Numbered from the stretch's first letter, positions 1-8,030 are shown. The stretch is 24,252 bases of DNA from an uncultured Bacteroidales bacterium (GCA_937896895.1 CALBNV010000056.1:1-24252); one strand, 5' to 3'. The notes: generated by a model from the sequence alone, not told the origin. Made by a program: numbers and translations.

Positions 1-1
1 T

Positions 2-61
2 GAAAATCTCGAGGAAGGCATCAATTGCTTCAAAAAACTATTTGGAGCAATTGGGGAATAA
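2..61 (+). CDS. C-terminal 19 residues of a gene cut by the window edge
   Basis: Reading from base 2 gives an open frame ending in ENLEEGINCFKKLFGAIGE and a TAA. The frame has normal-looking codons, and the next gene follows after a 158-bp promoter-bearing gap. An ending with 'NLEEGI..LKKL' resembles the last helix of class I/II PLP-dependent aminotransferases, but 19 residues are too few to decide. The other frames here hold stops or look unnatural. The partial CDS itself is likely; the family is a guess. Confidence 0.5.
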   Translation, partial: ENLEEGINCFKKLFGAIGE

Positions 62-188
62 AATGCACCTTCATTTGGACGGGAAACACATCCAAAAGAT
101 TTTTCTGCATTATCCGGACAAGGAAACACCGCCCTCTCCTCCCCTTTCTTTTTTTGTGAAATTTACTCACAAATAAAAAAAGATTACT

Positions 189-196
189 TATCTTTG
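189..196 (+). promoter_or_regulatory. Bacteroidota -7 element for rpe
   Basis: TATCTTTG matches the TAnnTTTG consensus of the Bacteroidota primary sigma factor. It lies 23 bp before the rpe ATG, which leaves a short leader. No clear TTTG -33 box sits at the usual 19-21 bp spacing. Confidence 0.6.
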
Positions 197-219
197 CAAA
201 TCGTTTTACAAAATAAGAT

Positions 220-867
220 ATGCAGAAACTGATAGCTCCGTCGCTGCTCTCGGCGGATTTCCTTCACCTCGCCGACGACATCGACATGGTCAATAAAAGC
301 CGGGCCGACTGGTTCCATTGCGACATCATGGACGGCGTGTTCGTGCCTAACATCTCATACGGCATCCCTGTGGTGCAAGCCATTAAGAAACAAGCTCTCA
401 AGCCGCTCGACGTGCATCTGATGATCGTCGAGCCTGACCGCTATTTCGAGAAGTTCCATGAGGCCGGAGCCGACATCATCACGTTTCACTACGAAGCGAG
501 CACCCACATACACCGTTCGGTGCAGAAGCTTAAGTCGCTCGGCGTGAAAGCCGGTGTCGTTCTCAACCCGCACACGCCCGTGTCGCTGCTCGAAGACATC
601 ATCGGCGACCTCGACCTCGTGCTGCTGATGTCGGTCAACCCCGGGTTCGGCGGACAGAAATTCATCGAACGCACGTATTCAAAAATCGAGAAGCTGCGCG
701 ACATGATTGAATCACAAGGTCTTGAGACGATGATCGAGGTCGATGGCGGCGTCTCGACATCCAACGCGAAGAAACTCTTCGACACCGGAGCCGACATCCT
801 GGTGGCCGGCAACGCCGTCTTCAAATCAGATAATCCGATTAAAACTATAGAAGAGTTGAAGAGTTGA
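220..867 (+). CDS. rpe: Ribulose-phosphate 3-epimerase
   Basis: This enzyme interconverts D-ribulose 5-phosphate and D-xylulose 5-phosphate in the non-oxidative pentose phosphate pathway, in the cytoplasm. The 215-residue product is full length for the family and starts with the usual APSLLSADF strand. The metal-binding and catalytic residues of this TIM barrel are visible: H33 and D35 in HCDIMDG, H66 in DVHLM, and D175 in IEVDGG. The phosphate-binding loops VNPGFGGQKF and VAGNAVF are also present. The ATG lies just downstream of a good -7 element. The last codons run into a short AAGAGTTG repeat shared with the following spacer. pepD follows 55 bp later on the same strand with no terminator between, so the two may be cotranscribed. 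Confidence 0.97.
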   Translation: MQKLIAPSLLSADFLHLADDIDMVNKSRADWFHCDIMDGVFVPNISYGIPVVQAIKKQALKPLDVHLMIVEPDRYFEKFHEAGADIITFHYEASTHIHRSVQKLKSLGVKAGVVLNPHTPVSLLEDIIGDLDLVLLMSVNPGFGGQKFIERTYSKIEKLRDMIESQGLETMIEVDGGVSTSNAKKLFDTGADILVAGNAVFKSDNPIKTIEELKS

Positions 868-900
868 AAGTTCATAAAGTTAGAAAGTTTATAAAGTTTG
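851..900 (+). repeat. Degenerate 7-9 bp tandem repeat across the rpe stop and spacer
   Basis: Two exact copies of AAGAGTTG encode the last residues of Rpe. Degenerate units with an AAGTT core (AAAGTTCAT, AAAGTTAG, AAAGTTTAT, AAAGTTTG) follow in the rpe-pepD spacer. The composition resembles the AGAGTNN heptamers around serC and serA later in the window. Confidence 0.5.
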
Positions 901-922
901 AAATATTATTAAAATTAAAGAC

Positions 923-2386
923 ATGAACGAAATTGTTGCAACATTGAAACCTGCGAATGTCTGGAAAGAGTTCCAGGGCATCATGGGCGTACCGCGTCCG
1001 TCGAAGAAAGAAGAGAAAATGGTCAAATATCTTGAGGACTGGGCCATTGAGCACAAAGTGAGATTCGTGAAAGAGCCGTGCGGCAACATCATCATGACGG
1101 TGCCGGCGACATCTGGCATGGAAGACCGCCAGACTATCATCCTCCAGGCGCACATGGACATGGTGTGCGAGAAGAACGGCGACTGCGCCCACGACTTCCT
1201 CAACGACCCCATCGAGGCCGTCCTGAAGGGCGAGTGGCTTCACGCCAACGGCACGACCCTCGGCGCTGACGACGGCATCGGCGTGGCGGCGGCACTGGCT
1301 GTCATCGCCGACCCGACGGTGAAACACGGCCCGCTGGAGTGCATCTTCACCGTTGACGAAGAGACAGGACTCACCGGCGCCGAGAAACTCGACCCGAAAG
1401 ACTTCACAGGCCGCATCCTCCTCAACTTAGACTCGGAAGACGAAGGCCAGATCTTCATCGGCTGCGCCGGCGGCATGGACACCATCGTCAAGATCTTCTA
1501 CAAATTCGAGAGCGTGCCGGAAGGCTACGTCCCTTACGACGTGAAAGTCAGCGGACTCAAAGGCGGTCACTCAGGCGACGACATCAACAAGAACCTCGCC
1601 AACGCCAACAAGCTCCTCACCAGAATCCTATGGCAGGCAGCCAACGAATACGACCTCAGGATATACGACATCCAGGGCGGTAACCTGCGCAACGCCATCG
1701 CCCGCGAGGCCAACGCCGTCGTCTTCATCCCGAGGGAGAACGCCGGGCAATTCGAGGCTTTCGTGGCGGAAATGGAGAAGAACTTCAGGAACGAATACCG
1801 CGTGGCCGAGCCTAACATCAGCGTGAAGACCTGCAAGTCGGACACGGCAGCCGACGTCGTCATCGACGAGATGACACAGTTCGACCTCCTGAACGGACTC
1901 CTCACCTGCCCTCACGGCGTCATCGAGATGTCGCAGACCATCCCGAACTTCGTGGAGACCTCGACAAACCTCGCGTCGGTGAAGAGAAAAGAAGGTTACT
2001 TCTTCATCCAGACATCACAGCGCAGCTCCATCGAGTCGTCGAAGGAATACGTCGCCGCGATGGTCGAGGCGTGCTTCAACCTCGCCAACGCCGAGGTGAG
2101 ACACACCGACGGCTACCCAGGCTGGACACCGAACCCCGACTCCGTCATCTGCGACATCGCCAAGAAATGCTATGTGAAACGCTTCAACAAAGAGCCGAAG
2201 GTCCTCGCCATCCACGCAGGTCTCGAATGCGGCCTCGTCGGAGACAAGATCTCGGGCATGGACATGATCTCGTTCGGCCCGACGCTCCGCGGCGTCCACT
2301 CACCCGACGAGAGAATCGAAATCGCGACAGTCCAGATGTTCTGGGACTTCCTCTGCGACATACTGCTTGAAGCACCGAGGAAGTAA
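923..2386 (+). CDS. pepD: Aminoacyl-histidine dipeptidase (M20 metallopeptidase)
   Basis: PepD is a cytoplasmic zinc dipeptidase of family M20 that hydrolyses dipeptides such as Xaa-His. The 487 residues match the length of this Bacteroidota/enterobacterial family. The full di-metal site is visible: H77 in HMDMV (with D79), bridging D116 in GADDGIG, general base E146 and ligand E147 in DEETG, D170 in NLDSED, and H459 in GVHSPDE near the C-terminus. The lid or dimerisation domain lies between, with the typical GLKGGHSGDDI. The gene lies 55 bp after rpe and is followed by a strong hairpin terminator, so it probably ends the transcript. Two overlapping antisense and out-of-frame open frames here look like GC-rich shadows. 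Confidence 0.95.
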   Translation: MNEIVATLKPANVWKEFQGIMGVPRPSKKEEKMVKYLEDWAIEHKVRFVKEPCGNIIMTVPATSGMEDRQTIILQAHMDMVCEKNGDCAHDFLNDPIEAVLKGEWLHANGTTLGADDGIGVAAALAVIADPTVKHGPLECIFTVDEETGLTGAEKLDPKDFTGRILLNLDSEDEGQIFIGCAGGMDTIVKIFYKFESVPEGYVPYDVKVSGLKGGHSGDDINKNLANANKLLTRILWQAANEYDLRIYDIQGGNLRNAIAREANAVVFIPRENAGQFEAFVAEMEKNFRNEYRVAEPNISVKTCKSDTAADVVIDEMTQFDLLNGLLTCPHGVIEMSQTIPNFVETSTNLASVKRKEGYFFIQTSQRSSIESSKEYVAAMVEACFNLANAEVRHTDGYPGWTPNPDSVICDIAKKCYVKRFNKEPKVLAIHAGLECGLVGDKISGMDMISFGPTLRGVHSPDERIEIATVQMFWDFLCDILLEAPRK

Positions 2387-2411
2387 GATCCCGACAGGAA
2401 CATAAATTCAA

Positions 2412-2456
2412 AAAAGAGGGCGCATCAAAACTCAATGTTTTGGTACACCCTCTTTT
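2412..2456 (+). terminator. Hairpin terminator after pepD
   Basis: AAAAGAGGG (2412-2420) pairs with CCCTCTTTT (2448-2456), and an inner CAAAAC/GTTTTG stem closes the loop. A-rich and T-rich flanks make it usable in both directions. The layout resembles the common Bacteroidota terminator family with a GAGGG/CCCTC stem. Confidence 0.85.
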
Positions 2457-2731
2457 CGACACACGATGCGTCGGCATATTGGGGAAGGAATAAAACAATT
2501 AAAAGCGTCCTGACTTCATCACTTTTCCGCGCCATCACATAGCTGAGAATGAAAATCAACGAGTTAGTAAAATACATGAGAGAACGGCACATTCTTCACG
2601 AAAACGCTTTTCTTTTTTGCTGCAAATCGCACGAATGACACGAATATTTTAGTCTGCATACTGCGCGGATTTCATGCAGATGTTTTTTGAAAGATACGTG
2701 TTTGACCTGCGAAATATGAAGGACTTTTTAT
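2457..2731. other. Gene-poor gap between the pepD terminator and the dehydrogenase promoter
   Basis: No convincing gene is seen. A 29-codon frame (2549-2638, MKINELVKYMRERH..., stop TGA) could be a remnant of a lost gene but has no promoter-like box. A short direct repeat (CACGAATGACACGAAT) lies around 2630-2645. No stable hairpin or tRNA was found. Confidence 0.5.
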
Positions 2732-2739
2732 TATTTTTG
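2732..2739 (+). promoter_or_regulatory. -7 element for the dehydrogenase-fucosidase pair
   Basis: TATTTTTG fits TAnnTTTG. It lies inside the longest possible open frame of the dehydrogenase, so it argues for the downstream ATG at 2758. No clear -33 box is seen. Confidence 0.6.
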
Positions 2740-2757
2740 CGGTTTATTTTAAAAGTT

Positions 2758-3696
2758 ATGAAAATCGTCTTCCTCGAACCGCTCGGATTCACCGTTGAAT
2801 CCATCGAAAAAGCCTGTGACGACTTGAAAAGTCAAGGCCACGACATCGTCATCTTCCCCGACAAACGCCCGGAGTTGAACATCGAACGCGCTGAAGGAGC
2901 CGACATCGTCGTGCAGACCGACATGCCGATGGGCAAGGATTTCTTCGACTCCTGCCCCACCCTGAAAATGTTGGCGATCGCGATAGTTGGCCTCGACCAC
3001 GTCGATTTGGATTATTGCGAAAAGCGAGGCATTCTCGTCAGGAACGCAGCGGGCTATTCCACGGAGGCAGTCGCCGAGCTGACCATCGGGATGATGATTG
3101 GGCTTTACAGGCATATCGTTGAAAACGAAAGCATTACGCGCAGATGCCATGGCTGCGCCATCCTTCCCGGGAAGGAGATTTCGGGCAAGACCGTCGGGAT
3201 AATCGGCATGGGCGCGATAGGACGTCGCACCGCAGAATTGGCGAAGGCGTTCGGTTGCAACATTCTGGCGTGGAACAGAAAACCCGTTGACATTGAAGGC
3301 GTTACATTCGTTGGCAAAGAAACACTGCTCAGAGAATCAGACATCGTCTCTCTGCATATCGCCTTGAACGAGGAGACACGCAGTTTCATTTCCGCCAAGG
3401 AACTTGCGATGATGAAGAAGTCGGCCATCCTCATCAACACGGCACGCGGCGGGCTTGTGGACACCGACGACCTCGCCGAAGCGTTGAAAACCAACAAGAT
3501 CGCAGGCGCGGCACTCGACGTTTACGACGGTGAGCCGCCACTTTACTACGGACTGCCGCCGATAACAAAAGAGAATCCGCTGCTGTCGGCGCCAAACACC
3601 ATGTTGCTTCCACACATCGGTTTCGGCACCATCGAAGCCAAAGAATTAAGGCTCAAACTCGTTATTGAAAACATTGAAAAATTTGCAAATAATTGA
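2758..3696 (+). CDS. D-2-hydroxyacid dehydrogenase (NAD-dependent)
   Basis: The protein belongs to the D-isomer-specific 2-hydroxyacid dehydrogenase family, which interconverts 2-hydroxy and 2-keto acids with NAD(P)H. With the start at 2758 (MKIVFLEPLGF) it has 312 residues, a normal length. An ATG at 2674 would add 28 residues unlike the family and would span the -7 promoter element. The dinucleotide-binding motif G150-M-G-A-I-G155 is intact. The catalytic triad is R230 (INTARGG), E259 (YDGEPP) and H286 (LPHIGFG). The substrate could be glycerate, lactate, hydroxypyruvate or another keto acid, and sequence reading does not decide this. It ends 7 bp before a fucosidase gene and is probably cotranscribed with it. 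Confidence 0.88.
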   Translation: MKIVFLEPLGFTVESIEKACDDLKSQGHDIVIFPDKRPELNIERAEGADIVVQTDMPMGKDFFDSCPTLKMLAIAIVGLDHVDLDYCEKRGILVRNAAGYSTEAVAELTIGMMIGLYRHIVENESITRRCHGCAILPGKEISGKTVGIIGMGAIGRRTAELAKAFGCNILAWNRKPVDIEGVTFVGKETLLRESDIVSLHIALNEETRSFISAKELAMMKKSAILINTARGGLVDTDDLAEALKTNKIAGAALDVYDGEPPLYYGLPPITKENPLLSAPNTMLLPHIGFGTIEAKELRLKLVIENIEKFANN

Positions 3697-3703
3697 ATTT
3701 CAA

Positions 3704-5209
3704 ATGAAAAGGATTTTAACTTTATCGCTTGCAGTGGCACTTGCCATTTTTTCATGCAGAACAAACAAAAATACAGAAAACACTGAAAATAAAAATGTTA
3801 CCGACACGATTACCGCGAAGGCACTACAAGAATGGAAAAGCGACCACTTCGGTATGTTCATTCATTTCGGGGTCTATTCAAAACTCGGCGGAATGTGGAA
3901 AGACGAGAAAGTCCCTTATTACGGCGAGCAGATTATGAACCACGCCCGCATCACAGTGCCTGAATATGAAGCAGTTGCGAGAGAATTCAACCCTACCGGC
4001 TTCAACGCCGACGAAATCGTCGAACTCGCCGAAAACGCCAGAATGAAATATATCGTCATCACCACGAAACACCATGACGGGTTCTGCATGTTCGACACGC
4101 AAACCACTGATTATGACATCGTTGACTTCACGCCATACGGGAAAGACGTTGTCGGGCAACTCGCCGACGCCTGCCACCGGCACGGCATGAAACTCGGTTT
4201 TTATTACTCACTCCCCGACTGGCATTATCCAAGCAGCATCCCGCATCTCAAGCCGGATTCGACAACAAAATGTTGGGAACATGTGAATCAGGTTTATTCG
4301 CCATTGGAAACAATCACTCCGGAACTTGAAGAATATATCGTGAAGCAAATCAGCGAGTTGCTGACAAATTACGGTGAGGTCACGACATTGTGGTTCGACA
4401 TGGGGCTTGTGACGCCGGAGCAGAGCACACGCTTCCGCAAAGTAGTCAAAAGCATTCAGCCTCAATGTCTTATCAACGGAAGGATTATGAACAACCAAGG
4501 CGATTACATGACATTGCCCGACAACGGCGACGTGGCATCGTACGGCGACATTTACTGGGACAACCCCGCATCGCTTTATGGAACATGGGGTTACAAGTCG
4601 TGGATTGAGCGGCCAGAATTGTCGGAACAAGTCAGAACACAAATCGAGAGATTGAGAAGCACCGTAAGTCACGGCGGAGTGTTCCTGCTCAACATCGGCC
4701 CCGACGGAGACGGCAAAGTCATTGATTACGAGAAAGATGTGCTTGACGGAATTGGAGAGTACCTGCGCGACAATCCGAATTTTTATGAAACCGAATATGC
4801 AGCATCATCAAACTCGGAAAAGATCATAACCGCGTACAATTCAGCCGACGAGATAGTCCTCACCAACGATGACGCACTTCGACACGCGATGATTGACGGC
4901 ACGGGTTACATGAGTGTCCAGCCGGATTCGTGGCTTTCATGGAAAGTTGAAGCCGCCGAACCTGCGGAATACGACGTTTTCGCCGTCTATATCCCTGAAA
5001 ATGAGGCAAAAGAATATGTCTTGAAATGCAATGAAATTAGTCTGAACCACATCTTGCCCGGCGTTGACAAAATGGTTCAGACCTCATATTTCGGAAGCGT
5101 ATTGATTAATAAAGGTGTCAATGAAATAATTCTCGACCAGGCGAGCCGGTGCAATCCGCTTGAGCCGCTTGGTGTCAAGGTTGAAAAGATAATTTTGAAA
5201 AAAAAGTGA
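3704..5209 (+). CDS. GH29 alpha-L-fucosidase lipoprotein
   Basis: GH29 enzymes release terminal L-fucose from glycans such as mucin or plant and milk oligosaccharides. I start it at 3704 (MKRILTLSLAV...), which gives a 501-residue product with a lipoprotein signal peptide ending in the lipobox IFSC (C18). The residues after C18 are not acidic, so a periplasm-facing anchor is likely. The GH29 barrel begins at W-K-S-D-H-F-G-M-F-I-H-F-G, followed by KYIVITTKHHDGFCMFD and GFYYSLPDWH. D232 in TLWFDMG is the expected nucleophile. The barrel closes near HGGVFLLNIGPDGDG, and a beta-rich C-terminal domain of about 130 residues follows. A longer frame from 3665 would hide the signal peptide. It is paired with the dehydrogenase 7 bp upstream. 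No SusC/SusD genes are nearby. Confidence 0.92.
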   Translation: MKRILTLSLAVALAIFSCRTNKNTENTENKNVTDTITAKALQEWKSDHFGMFIHFGVYSKLGGMWKDEKVPYYGEQIMNHARITVPEYEAVAREFNPTGFNADEIVELAENARMKYIVITTKHHDGFCMFDTQTTDYDIVDFTPYGKDVVGQLADACHRHGMKLGFYYSLPDWHYPSSIPHLKPDSTTKCWEHVNQVYSPLETITPELEEYIVKQISELLTNYGEVTTLWFDMGLVTPEQSTRFRKVVKSIQPQCLINGRIMNNQGDYMTLPDNGDVASYGDIYWDNPASLYGTWGYKSWIERPELSEQVRTQIERLRSTVSHGGVFLLNIGPDGDGKVIDYEKDVLDGIGEYLRDNPNFYETEYAASSNSEKIITAYNSADEIVLTNDDALRHAMIDGTGYMSVQPDSWLSWKVEAAEPAEYDVFAVYIPENEAKEYVLKCNEISLNHILPGVDKMVQTSYFGSVLINKGVNEIILDQASRCNPLEPLGVKVEKIILKKK

Positions 5210-5239
5210 TTTTTTCAGCTGACATTTAAAAATTCATAG

Positions 5240-5247
5240 TATTTTTG
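5240..5247 (+). promoter_or_regulatory. -7 element of the first toxin-antitoxin pair
   Basis: TATTTTTG lies 23 bp before the antitoxin ATG. The stretch from 5240 for 20 bases (TATTTTTG, then CAAAAATTTTAA) is identical to the promoter and leader of the second pair at 15687. Confidence 0.65.
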
Positions 5248-5270
5248 CAAAAATTTTAAGAATCAAAAAT

Positions 5271-5480
5271 ATGTTTGAGCCTATCAGTATTTTTTTTAAA
5301 GAAACATCAACAACAAAAGCAAGGATGGGAAAAAGTGAAGGTGTGAAAATAGCAAGGATAGCAAAAATGCTTGAAGAGACATATTCTGCAGACGAGTTTG
5401 AAAAAAAACTCAAAAACGCCTTGATTGAAATTCACAAAAATGAAGAATTACACAATAAGATACAGTCAGCAAGTAATTGA
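5271..5480 (+). CDS. Putative antitoxin of a ParE/RelE-like pair (69 aa)
   Basis: I do not recognise a named family. The 69-residue product is charged and Lys/Glu-rich, as antitoxins often are, with no visible DNA-binding fold. Its tail (SADEFEKKLKNALIEIHKNEEL) resembles the tail of the small protein at 15716-15880 (SPEEYRAKLMEYVVKHYENL). Both lie directly before paralogous toxin-like genes. Its 3' end overlaps the toxin gene by 41 bp in another frame, which suggests translational coupling. The pair is more AT-rich than the genes on either side, which fits horizontal acquisition. The antitoxin role is inferred from context. Confidence 0.6.
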   Translation: MFEPISIFFKETSTTKARMGKSEGVKIARIAKMLEETYSADEFEKKLKNALIEIHKNEELHNKIQSASN

Positions 5481-5754
5481 TAGACTTTCTGAAATAGCAA
5501 CCTTTATTGACAATTTTTTCATTTTCCCATCCAGTTTGAATTATGTTGAAGAAATAAGACAAGAGATTGACAATCTGTCTTATTTGGCTGATGCAGTACC
5601 AAAACTTTTATGGCGTACTGAATCACAGTATCATCCAAACGAAAGAAGACTTTTGGTGAAAAATGGCAAATTCACAGTGTTTTTTCACACATTTTACGAA
5701 TACGTCATTATTGATGATATTGTTCCATCAAGTATGGTCTCAAAAAAAAACTAA
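5440..5754 (+). CDS. ParE/RelE-like toxin (104 aa)
   Basis: The product has the size and beta-rich end of type II ParE/RelE-superfamily toxins: an N-terminal helical hairpin, then RRLLVKNGKFTVFFHTFYEYVIIDDIVPSS. I choose the ATG at 5440 (MKNYTIRYSQ) because the paralogue at 15861 starts the same way (MKTYKVRF). A TTG at 5425 is possible but less likely. The two toxins share LSYxAD, PKLxW, RLLVKxGK, TVFF and the end motif DIVPSS. The gene overlaps its putative antitoxin by 41 bp and ends before a bidirectional terminator. The molecular target (gyrase or ribosome-bound mRNA) cannot be told from the sequence. Confidence 0.72.
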   Translation: MKNYTIRYSQQVIDRLSEIATFIDNFFIFPSSLNYVEEIRQEIDNLSYLADAVPKLLWRTESQYHPNERRLLVKNGKFTVFFHTFYEYVIIDDIVPSSMVSKKN

Positions 5755-5758
5755 AAAA

Positions 5759-5793
5759 AAAACGGAGACCTTGTATCACAAAATCTCCGTTTT
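5759..5793. terminator. Bidirectional terminator between toxin and ferritin
   Basis: AAAACGGAGA (5759-5768) pairs perfectly with TCTCCGTTTT (5784-5793) around a 15-nt loop. It is flanked by A's on one side and T's on the other. It sits between two convergent genes and can end both transcripts. Confidence 0.85.
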
Positions 5794-5811
5794 ACTTTAA
5801 TTATCAATCAA

Positions 5812-6318
5812 TTAGAGAGCTGATGCCTTGTGGTATTCCCTCTTGCCGAGTTCCTTGTCGAGCATGTACAGTCCGAGATTGTTGCCTTCGATGAACTTGA
5901 ATGAATCGACCATCTTCTGCGCTTCCTCTTCTTCCTCAACCTGTTCGTCGATGAACCAGGTCATGCGGTTCTGTGTCGCATAGTCAGCGTCTTCAATCGC
6001 GAGCTTGTTGATGTTGTGGATCATGCTTGTGACTTTCTTCTCATGTTTCAGAGTGTCTTCAAATGCCGCAAGTGGCGTAGCCCATTCTGTCTCAACGGCT
6101 TCGATCGGTTTCAGCACGACGCGCACGTTGCGTGACTGCATGTACTTGTAAAGGATCATCGCGTGGTCCTGTTCTTCCTTGAACTGAACCTCGAACCAGT
6201 TCGCGATACCATCAAAACCCTTGTCGCGGAAATTTGTCCCCATCGACAGATAAAGGTAAGCTGACCACAATTCAGCGTTGATCTGAGCATTGATTGCTTC
6301 TTCGATTTTCTTTGTCAT
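5812..6318 (-). CDS. ftnA: Bacterial non-haem ferritin
   Basis: This is an iron-storage protein that oxidises Fe(II) and stores it in a 24-subunit cytoplasmic shell. The 168 residues match the family length. The ferroxidase centre is complete: E16 (INAELWSAYLYL), E49 and H52 (KEEQDHA), E93 (KHEKKV) and Q126 (DEQVEEEEEA), with Y23 nearby. There is no haem-binding Met pattern of bacterioferritin. The gene is monocistronic, bounded by a terminator downstream and a -7 element upstream, and divergent from the DUF4301 gene. Regulation by iron or oxidative stress is usual for the family, but I see no clear Fur-like box. Confidence 0.96.
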   Translation of the reverse strand: MTKKIEEAINAQINAELWSAYLYLSMGTNFRDKGFDGIANWFEVQFKEEQDHAMILYKYMQSRNVRVVLKPIEAVETEWATPLAAFEDTLKHEKKVTSMIHNINKLAIEDADYATQNRMTWFIDEQVEEEEEAQKMVDSFKFIEGNNLGLYMLDKELGKREYHKASAL

Positions 6319-6359
6319 TTTATTAATTTTTTAAAGTTTGTAATTCAAATTTCAAAACG

Positions 6360-6367
6360 CAAAATTA
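6360..6367 (-). promoter_or_regulatory. -7 element for ferritin
   Basis: CAAAATTA on the plus strand reads TAATTTTG on the minus strand, matching TAnnTTTG. It lies about 40 bp upstream of the ferritin ATG. Confidence 0.55.
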
Positions 6368-6433
6368 CATCAAAAAGTTCAGAAATTGTACCATAATTTT
6401 CAAAATATTTTTCCCATATTTAAAAATATGTTT

Positions 6434-6441
6434 TACCTTTG
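6434..6441 (+). promoter_or_regulatory. -7 element for the DUF4301 gene
   Basis: TACCTTTG matches TAnnTTTG and lies 20 bp before the ATG. A T-run at 6408-6412, about 21 bp upstream, may act as a weak -33 box. Confidence 0.6.
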
Positions 6442-6461
6442 CTGAAATAAAAATCATTACC

Positions 6462-8030
6462 ATGACAGCATTATCATCTGCCGACAAACAGCAACTTGAA
6501 TCGCGTGGCATCACTGTCGAACAAGTTGAAAATCAATTAAATCAATTCAAGAAAGGTTTCGCATACAGCGACCTCATAGCCCCTGCCACCATCGGCAACG
6601 GCATCGTAAAATTCAGCGAGGAAGAGATAAAAGAACTTGTCAAGCAATTCGATGAGGACAAACAATATTACGACATTTTGAAGTTCGTCCCGGCTTCAGG
6701 CGCGGCGAGCCGAATGTTCAAGAACCTGTATTCTTTTGTTGAGGAATATAAAGGCAAGGAAGTTCCATCAAATTTTCTGAAGAGAGAGAAGATAAAACCG
6801 GATTCGGCGGAGAATTTCTTCATCGGGATACACGATTTTGCGTTTTTCAACGACTTGAAAAACAACCTTCTGGAGAAAGGCAAAGACATAGAAAAGATGT
6901 TGAAAAACAACGAGTTGGTTGAGATTGCCGAGGCCCTGCTCAACTCCGACGGCATGAATTACGGCAATCTGCCCAAGGCGTTGCTGAAATTCCACAAATA
7001 CGGCGACACGGCACGTCTTGCGATGGAAGAACACCTCGTCGAAGCAGCGGAATACAGCACCTGCGACGACGAAAAAGGGAAAGTCGCGCAACTGCATTTC
7101 ACCGTCTCACAAGAGCATCTCGACATTTTCATGAAAGTCGTGGAATATGTACTGCCGAAATATGAAAAGATGTTCGGCATAAGATACAAGATCTCGTTCT
7201 CCATCCAGAAACCGTCAACCGACACAATCGCCGCCGACATGAACAACGAGCCGTTCCGCGACAAGAACGGCAATCTTGTGTTCCGTCCTGGCGGTCACGG
7301 TGCTTTGATTCAGAATCTCAATGACTTACACAAGGAAATCATATTCATCAAGAACATCGACAACGTCGTTCCCGACAAGTTGAAGCCAACGACCTTTGAA
7401 TATAAGAAAGTCTTGGGCGGTTATCTTTTCCGTTTGCAGCAGAAACAATTCGAGTATCTTGAGATGCTTGATTCCGGCGATGTCACGAATGACGAACTTG
7501 ATGAAATCACCGCTTTCGCGAAAGACAAGTTGCTGATTGACATTCCGGATTATTATTCGACTTACAACGAAATCGAGAAGATTGACTTCCTGTACAGCAA
7601 GTTGAACCGTCCGATGCGCATTTGCGGGATGGTGAAGAACGAGGGCGAGCCGGGAGGCGGGCCATATTTCACACGCAACAGCAACGACGAGATTTCGCTT
7701 CAGGTCGTCGAGTCGTCACAGATTGACCACAACAACGAAAAGCAGGAGGCGATGTTCCGCTCGTCAACACATTTCAACCCTGTTGATCTGGTCTGCGCCA
7801 CACAAGACTTCAAAGGCAATCACTTCGACCTCAACGACTACGTTGACCCAGAGACGGGCTTCATCTCTTTGAAGTCGAAAGACGGCAAAGACCTGAAAGC
7901 CATGGAGTTGCCTGGACTTTGGAACGGTGCGATGGCAGATTGGATCACGATATTTGTCGAAGTCCCGATTGCGACATTCAATCCGGTGAAAACAGTGAAC
8001 GATTTGTTGAGAGAGACACACCAGAGTTGA
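6462..8030 (+). CDS. DUF4301 family protein
   Basis: The protein has 522 residues and matches the Bacteroidota DUF4301 family, whose function is not established. No signal peptide or membrane segment is seen, so it is probably cytoplasmic. Motifs visible in order are FVPASGAASRMFKNLY (about residues 72-87), FRPGGHGALIQNLNDL followed by FIKNIDNVVP, and RICGMVKNEGEPGGGPYF followed by LQVVESSQID. My inference is that these echo the G-loop, the GHGxxxxxL and xNxDN segments and the G-x-V...VVExS segment of UDP-sugar pyrophosphorylase-type nucleotidyltransferases. The gene has its own promoter and meets the sigma-like gene tail to tail 26 bp downstream, without a visible terminator. Confidence 0.85.
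   Translation: MTALSSADKQQLESRGITVEQVENQLNQFKKGFAYSDLIAPATIGNGIVKFSEEEIKELVKQFDEDKQYYDILKFVPASGAASRMFKNLYSFVEEYKGKEVPSNFLKREKIKPDSAENFFIGIHDFAFFNDLKNNLLEKGKDIEKMLKNNELVEIAEALLNSDGMNYGNLPKALLKFHKYGDTARLAMEEHLVEAAEYSTCDDEKGKVAQLHFTVSQEHLDIFMKVVEYVLPKYEKMFGIRYKISFSIQKPSTDTIAADMNNEPFRDKNGNLVFRPGGHGALIQNLNDLHKEIIFIKNIDNVVPDKLKPTTFEYKKVLGGYLFRLQQKQFEYLEMLDSGDVTNDELDEITAFAKDKLLIDIPDYYSTYNEIEKIDFLYSKLNRPMRICGMVKNEGEPGGGPYFTRNSNDEISLQVVESSQIDHNNEKQEAMFRSSTHFNPVDLVCATQDFKGNHFDLNDYVDPETGFISLKSKDGKDLKAMELPGLWNGAMADWITIFVEVPIATFNPVKTVNDLLRETHQS

Noticed and set aside
887..900. Possible -7 element before pepD (TATAAAGTTTG)
   Set aside because: The spacing inside the element is one base too long for TAnnTTTG, and the stretch is part of the degenerate repeat.
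2549..2638. Short frame of 29 codons (MKINELVKYMRERH...) in the gap after pepD
   Set aside because: It is too short, has no promoter box and no recognised partner; it could be a remnant but cannot be supported.
2674..2757. N-terminal extension of the hydroxyacid dehydrogenase
   Set aside because: The extension contains the -7 promoter element and is unlike the family; ATG 2758 fits better.
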